A DNA stretch of 64,000 bases from Oerskovia flava (GTDB lineage Bacteria; Actinomycetota; Actinomycetes; Actinomycetales; Cellulomonadaceae), in assembly GCF_026163685.1 (NCBI RefSeq), contig NZ_JAOXSR010000003.1, positions 277,999 to 341,998 on the forward strand, written 5' to 3'. Positions within the stretch are counted from its first letter, which is position 1. Each line of letters begins with the position of its first letter. The notes beneath the pieces were generated by a model. The model searched no databases. It worked only from the letters and a program-made list of their open reading frames with translations, and was not told the origin of the DNA. Shown piece after piece: positions 60,062-64,000 of this stretch. The translations under genes were made by a program, and so were the position numbers.

Positions 60062-60490
60062 TCAGCGGACGGGTGTCACGCCGAGCTCGTCGAGCAGCGT
60101 GAGCACGCGGCCGCGGATCTCGTCGCGGATCGGGCGGACCGAGTCGATGCCCTGGCCGGCCGGGTCCTCGAGCGCCCAGTCCTCGTAGCGCTTGCCCGGG
60201 AAGATCGGGCACGCGTCGCCGCAGCCCATGGTGATGACGACGTCGGACGCCTGCACGGCCTCGGTGGTCAGCACCTTGGGCTGCTCGGCGCGGATGTCGA
60301 TCCCGACCTCGGCCATGGCGTCGACGGCGATCGGGTTGATCTGCTCGGCCGGCATGGAGCCCGCCGAACGGACCTCGACCGCGCCGCCGGACAGCTCGCG
60401 CAGGAAGCCTGCGGCCATCTGGGAGCGGCCGGCGTTGTGCACGCAGACGAACAGGGCGCTGGGGCGGGTGGACTCGGTCGTGCTGCTCAT
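60062..60490 (-). CDS. arsC: Arsenate reductase (low-molecular-weight phosphatase fold)
   Basis: A 142-residue LMW-PTP-type arsenate reductase that reduces As(V) to As(III) for export. The nucleophile loop is Cys16-x5-Arg22 (VCVHNAGRSQMAAGF), and downstream MGCGDACPIFPGK carries Cys90 and Cys94. GGAGGAACC precedes the ATG perfectly. It ends the ars operon. In corynebacterial relatives mycothiol and mycoredoxin complete the cycle; the linked trxA/trxB here would also allow a thioredoxin-coupled cycle. Confidence 0.93.
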   Translation of the reverse strand: MSSTTESTRPSALFVCVHNAGRSQMAAGFLRELSGGAVEVRSAGSMPAEQINPIAVDAMAEVGIDIRAEQPKVLTTEAVQASDVVITMGCGDACPIFPGKRYEDWALEDPAGQGIDSVRPIRDEIRGRVLTLLDELGVTPVR

Positions 60491-60552
60491 GGTTCCTCCG
60501 GTAGGTCGTGCGGTGCTGTCGGGGTGGCTCGGGCGAGGGGGACGGTGCGGGC

Positions 60553-61593
60553 TCACGGCTCCTCGGGCAGGATCTCGGCGAGCAGGCCGCGCACCCGCTG
60601 GTCGATCTCGTCCCGGATGGCGCGGACGCCGGCGGGCGAGGCGAGGGCAGGGTCTCCCACGACCCAGTCCTCGTAGCGCACGCCGGGCAGGACGGGGCAG
60701 ACGTCGCCGCAGCCCATGGTGACGACGACGTCGGCGGCGCGCACGGCGTCGTCGGTGAGCGGCTTGGGGAAGGCGGTGCCCGCGGCGTCGGGCCCGGCGA
60801 TCTCCTCGAGCGTCGCGCGCACGGTGCCGTGGACGGCGCCCGCCGGGGTGGACCCGGCGGACCGTACGACGACCCGGTCGCCCGCGTACCGCTGCAGCAG
60901 GGCTGCGGCGAGCTGGGAGCGGCCGGCGTTCGCCACGCAGACGAACAGCACCTGCGGCACGTGCGGTGCCCGCTCGGCCGGCCCGTGGACGCTGAGGGCG
61001 TCGGCGGAGCCGGCACGCTGCGCCCGCTCGATGTCCGCCAGGCGCTGGCGTGCGAACCGCTCGGTCGTGGCGACCAGGTGCGCGCGCACCCCGGCGCGCC
61101 GCGCCAGAGCCGCGTAGGACTCCCGCACCGTGCGCTGCACGACGTCGGCCCGCAGCCCGGGGTGCGCACCCGCCAGCTCGGCGGCGACCCGGTCGAGCGT
61201 GGCGTCGACGTCGTCCAGCCCGGTGAGCTCGTGGGCGCCGCGACCGGCCTCGAGGGCGGCGGGCGCGAACGACTCGAGGAGGGTGGACACGGTGCCGCGG
61301 AAGTCGGGCGAGACCCGGTACCAGACCCACGTGCCGCGGCGCTCGGAGAGCACCACACCGACGTCGCGCAGCACCCGCAGGTGGTGGGAGACGGTGGGCT
61401 GGGAGACGTCCGCGACCTCGGCGATGTCGCACACGCACGCCTCGCCGCTGGGCGACGTCGAGATGAACGACAGCATCCGCAGCCGCAGCGGGTCGGCGAG
61501 GGCCTTGAGCGTCGTGGCGATCGCGGTGGCGGCGTCCACGCCGATCGCGTGCGCCTCCGCCGACGTACCGGTGCCGGGGGTGAGCGTGGTCAT
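60553..61593 (-). CDS. ArsR-arsenate reductase fusion protein
   Basis: A 346-residue fusion of regulator and enzyme. Residues ~20-105 are an ArsR winged HTH with EACVCDIAEV (Cys53, Cys55) and QPTVSHHLRVLRDVGV. Residues ~125-190 form a three-helix domain like that found before actinobacterial LMW phosphatases. Residues ~213-346 are an LMW-PTP arsenate reductase with Cys219-x5-Arg225 (FVCVANAGRSQ) and MGCGDVCPVLPG. ATGA overlap joins it to acr3. It may sense arsenite and repress this operon while also reducing arsenate. Whether both activities remain is unknown. Confidence 0.9.
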   Translation of the reverse strand: MTTLTPGTGTSAEAHAIGVDAATAIATTLKALADPLRLRMLSFISTSPSGEACVCDIAEVADVSQPTVSHHLRVLRDVGVVLSERRGTWVWYRVSPDFRGTVSTLLESFAPAALEAGRGAHELTGLDDVDATLDRVAAELAGAHPGLRADVVQRTVRESYAALARRAGVRAHLVATTERFARQRLADIERAQRAGSADALSVHGPAERAPHVPQVLFVCVANAGRSQLAAALLQRYAGDRVVVRSAGSTPAGAVHGTVRATLEEIAGPDAAGTAFPKPLTDDAVRAADVVVTMGCGDVCPVLPGVRYEDWVVGDPALASPAGVRAIRDEIDQRVRGLLAEILPEEP

Positions 61594-62717
61594 GACCGGA
61601 CCTCCATCGGTGCGCCGTCCGTGGGGACGGTCGCGTACGGGTCGACGCGGAACCAGCGCCGCGCGGCCCACAGGGAGACGTAGACCAGCCCGACGAGGAC
61701 GGGAACCTCGATGAGCGGCCCGACGACGCCGGCGAGAGCCTGCCCGGACGTCGCGCCGAAGGTGCCGATCGCGACCGCGATGGCGAGCTCGAAGTTGTTC
61801 CCCGCGGCCGTGAAGGCCAGTGTCGTGGAGCGGGCGTAGCCGAGGCCGAGGACCTTGCCGGCCCAGAACCCGATGCCCCACATGAGCGCGAAGTAGACGA
61901 GCAGCGGCAGGGCGATGCGGACGACGTCGAGCGGGTTGGACGTGACGGCCTCGCCCTGGAGGGCGAAGAGCAGCACGATCGTGAAGAGCAGGCCGTAGAG
62001 CGCCCACGGGCCGATCCGCGGCACGAACCGCTCCTCGTACCAGTCGCGGCCCTTGGTGCGCTCGCCGATCCAGCGGGACGCGAAGCCCGCGACGAGGGGG
62101 ACCCCGAGGAACACGAGGACGTTGAGCGCGATCTCGCCCATCGACACCTCGAGGCCCTGCGTGTCCAGGCCCAGCCAGCCGGGCAGCACGGTCAGGTAGA
62201 AGTAGCCGAGCAGGGAGAAGGCCACGACCTGGAACACCGAGTTCACCGCGACCAGGACCGCGGCCGCCTCGCGGTCGCCGCAGGCCAGGTCGTTCCAGAT
62301 GACGACCATCGCGATGCAGCGTGCGAGGCCCACGATGATCAGGCCCGTGCGGTACTCGGGCAGGTCCGGCAGGAAGATCCACGCCAGCGCGAACATCAGC
62401 GCCGGGCCGACGAGCCAGTTCAGCACGAGGGAGGACACGAGCAGGCGGCGGTCGCCCGTGACCGCGGCGACCCGGTCGTAGCGGACCTTGGCGAGCACCG
62501 GGTACATCATGACGAGCAGGCCGATGCCGATCGGCACCGAGATGCCGCCGACCTCCATCGAGGCGAGGAGGTCCGAGACGCCGGGGACGAACCTGCCGAG
62601 CACGAGCCCGCCGACCATCGCGAGCCCGATCCAGACCGGCAGCCAGCGGTCGAGCGTCGACAGGCGCCGGGTCGCGGCCTCTGCGGGCACGGTCGCCGTC
62701 GAGGGCGGCAGGCTCAT
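61590..62717 (-). CDS. acr3: ACR3 family arsenite exporter
   Basis: A 375-residue membrane transporter of the ACR3 (bile/arsenite/riboflavin) superfamily with about ten hydrophobic segments. Recognisable blocks are SVPIGIGLLVMMYPVLAKVRYD, GLARCIAMVVIWNDLACGD with the functionally important Cys, and TTLAFTAAGNNFELAIAVAIGTFG. It exports As(III) produced by the two reductases. It overlaps trxA upstream and the ArsR-ArsC fusion downstream by ATGA junctions. In annotations it is often labelled arsB, but it is not the ArsB family. Confidence 0.95.
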   Translation of the reverse strand: MSLPPSTATVPAEAATRRLSTLDRWLPVWIGLAMVGGLVLGRFVPGVSDLLASMEVGGISVPIGIGLLVMMYPVLAKVRYDRVAAVTGDRRLLVSSLVLNWLVGPALMFALAWIFLPDLPEYRTGLIIVGLARCIAMVVIWNDLACGDREAAAVLVAVNSVFQVVAFSLLGYFYLTVLPGWLGLDTQGLEVSMGEIALNVLVFLGVPLVAGFASRWIGERTKGRDWYEERFVPRIGPWALYGLLFTIVLLFALQGEAVTSNPLDVVRIALPLLVYFALMWGIGFWAGKVLGLGYARSTTLAFTAAGNNFELAIAVAIGTFGATSGQALAGVVGPLIEVPVLVGLVYVSLWAARRWFRVDPYATVPTDGAPMEVRS

Positions 62718-63037
62718 GCGAGGACCTTCTCGATCTCGTCGACGAGGGCGCGCTTGGGGCGGGCACCGACGACGGACTGCACCAGCTCGCCGCCGACGTA
62801 GAAGTTCAGGGTCGGGATCGACACGACCCCGGCCTCGATAACGGACTGCGGGTTGACGTCCGCGTCGAGCTTGGTGATCTTGATCCGGCCGGCGTACTCC
62901 TCGGCGAGCTCCTCGAGGATCGGGGCGACCTGGCGGCACGGGCCGCACCAGGTGGCCCAGAAGTCGACCAGGACGGGGATCTCGGAGTCGGTGACCTCGG
63001 CGGCGAACGTGTCGTCGGTGATGGCGATCGTGGGCAT
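62714..63037 (-). CDS. trxA: Thioredoxin
   Basis: A 107-residue thioredoxin with the active site WCGPC (Cys31, Cys34) and the cis-proline in VVSIPTL. Placed between trxB and acr3 in an ars operon, it probably regenerates the arsenate reductases. Its ATG lies 1 bp after the trxB stop region, and its stop overlaps the acr3 ATG. Third positions are C-rich, like most of the window, in contrast to most of trxB. Confidence 0.95.
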   Translation of the reverse strand: MPTIAITDDTFAAEVTDSEIPVLVDFWATWCGPCRQVAPILEELAEEYAGRIKITKLDADVNPQSVIEAGVVSIPTLNFYVGGELVQSVVGARPKRALVDEIEKVLA

Positions 63038-63038
63038 C

Positions 63039-64000
63039 TCAAGCCTCCTGGGTGGCGAGGACCGGCAGGTCCGCGGGGATCGTGTCGGCGAGCTGGTCGA
63101 GGTAGCGCTGGGCGTCGAGGGCTGCGGCGCAGCCGGACCCGGCAGCGGTGATGGCCTGCCGGTAGGTGTGGTCGACCGCGTCACCGCAGGCGAACACCCC
63201 GGGCAGGTTCGTGGCCGTGGTCCGCCCGACCACCTGGATGTACCCCTCGTCGTCCAGATCGACCTGACCGGCCACGAGCTCGGTGCGCGGGTCGTGCCCG
63301 ATCGCGACGAACACCCCCGTCGCGTCCAGCACCCGCTCCGCACCGCTCACCGTGTCACGCAGCGTGACCGAGGAGACCTTGTCCGCCCCCGAGATCCCCA
63401 CGACCTGCGCGTTCCACACAAAATCGATCTTCGGGTCCGCCTGCGCCCGATCGACCATGATCTTCGACGCCCGCAACACATCCCGACGATGCACCACCGT
63501 CACCCGCGAGGCGAACCGCGACAAGAACGTCGCCTCCTCCATCGCCGAGTCCCCACCACCGACCACCACCACGTGCTGATCCCGGAAGAAGAACCCGTCA
63601 CACGTCGCGCACCACGACACCCCACGACCCGACAACCGCTTCTCATCAGCCAGGCCCAGCTCCCGGTACGCCGACCCCGTCGCCAGCACCACCGACCGCG
63701 CCCGCCACGACGCACCATCACCGGCCACCACCGACTTCACCGCACCCGACAGCTCGACCGACACCACGTCGTCGTACACCACCCGAGCCCCGAACCGCTC
63801 CGCCTGCTTCTGCATCGCCTCCATCAGCTCCGGACCCATCACACCGTCCGCGAACCCCGGAAAGTTCTCCACCTCCGTGGTGTTCATCAACGCACCACCA
63901 GCCGTCACCGACCCCGCCACCACCACCGGAGCCAACCCCGCCCGCGCCGCATACACCGCAGCCGTCCACCCCGCAGGACCCGACCCCACGATCACCACGT
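63039..64000 (-). CDS. trxB: Thioredoxin reductase (5' end outside window)
   Basis: A thioredoxin reductase that uses NADPH to reduce thioredoxin. The FAD motif [20 protein letters not shown] runs into the window edge, so the start codon is upstream. The redox pair is CATC (WCATCDGFF), the NADPH site is GGGDSAMEE, and the C-terminal FAD block is [23 protein letters not shown]. Codon use changes inside the gene: about 600 bp at the 5' side prefer G/T-ending codons, while the 3' part prefers C, like its neighbours. It leads the ars operon, 1 bp before trxA. Confidence 0.95.
   Translation of the reverse strand, partial: VVIVGSGPAGWTAAVYAARAGLAPVVVAGSVTAGGALMNTTEVENFPGFADGVMGPELMEAMQKQAERFGARVVYDDVVSVELSGAVKSVVAGDGASWRARSVVLATGSAYRELGLADEKRLSGRGVSWCATCDGFFFRDQHVVVVGGGDSAMEEATFLSRFASRVTVVHRRDVLRASKIMVDRAQADPKIDFVWNAQVVGISGADKVSSVTLRDTVSGAERVLDATGVFVAIGHDPRTELVAGQVDLDDEGYIQVVGRTTATNLPGVFACGDAVDHTYRQAITAAGSGCAAALDAQRYLDQLADTIPADLPVLATQEA

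Overview
The window is very GC-rich, with mostly C/G-ending codons, many GTG starts and long runs of genes joined by 1-4 nt stop/start overlaps. Together with secreted multi-modular glycoside hydrolases, two chitin-type LPMOs and ArsR/ArsC fusions, this points to a polysaccharide-degrading actinobacterium, most likely a Micrococcales member of the Cellulomonas/Cellulosimicrobium/Isoptericola type. Genus is inferred from content only. No rRNA, tRNA, CRISPR, transposase or phage gene was seen.

Layout. 1-1002: 3' end of an AGE-family sugar epimerase. 1101-6563: molybdate import (fused ModBC, ModA, a HTH-TOBE regulator), an alpha/beta hydrolase, and a CGNR regulator overlapping MoaB. 6590-8280: a quinone-oxidoreductase-like enzyme and a divergent TetR with twin operators. 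8386-19086: a sugar-utilisation locus with a 1333-residue secreted glycosidase divergent from a LacI repressor, then a CUT1 ABC importer (binding protein, two permeases) and a GH31 alpha-glycosidase; a matching LacI-type palindrome sits in front of both arms. 19097-23830: a drug exporter and a molybdenum cofactor operon (moeA-moaC-mobA-DUF6457-moaD). 23959-29363: a phosphoesterase, a DUF1361 membrane protein, a GT2 domain in frame with a haem-oxygenase-like di-iron enzyme followed by a CDGSH Fe-S protein, a beta-lactamase-like lipoprotein and a DUF4235 protein.

29497-33563: TPP riboswitch and thiBPQ thiamine importer. 33626-40169: DUF4235, pgi, an overlapping trio of two double-GNAT proteins and a LacI regulator, a GlsB-like membrane protein and an S4 RNA-binding protein. 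40232-41974: two tandem AA10 LPMOs, each with a CBM5/12-like module. 42241-46554: an acyltransferase and, behind a CelR-like operator, a ROK regulator, ChbG-type deacetylase and GPH symporter. 46853-54272: a second CUT1 importer with GH3 and GH43 enzymes, probably for xylo-oligosaccharides. 54256-56679: ArsR, a flavoprotein and an ArsN-like acetyltransferase. 56692-60019: an ABC exporter with its TetR. 60062-64000: an arsenic operon (trxB-trxA-acr3-arsR/arsC fusion-arsC).

How the parts fit: secreted enzymes and LPMOs open plant or chitin polymers, two dedicated ABC importers and one symporter bring in the oligosaccharides, and cytoplasmic GH31/GH3/GH43 enzymes and the deacetylase finish them. 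Each locus has its own repressor and visible operator. Most convergent or intercistronic gaps hold long hairpins, some of which belong to a repeated 20-nt TAGAAC family.
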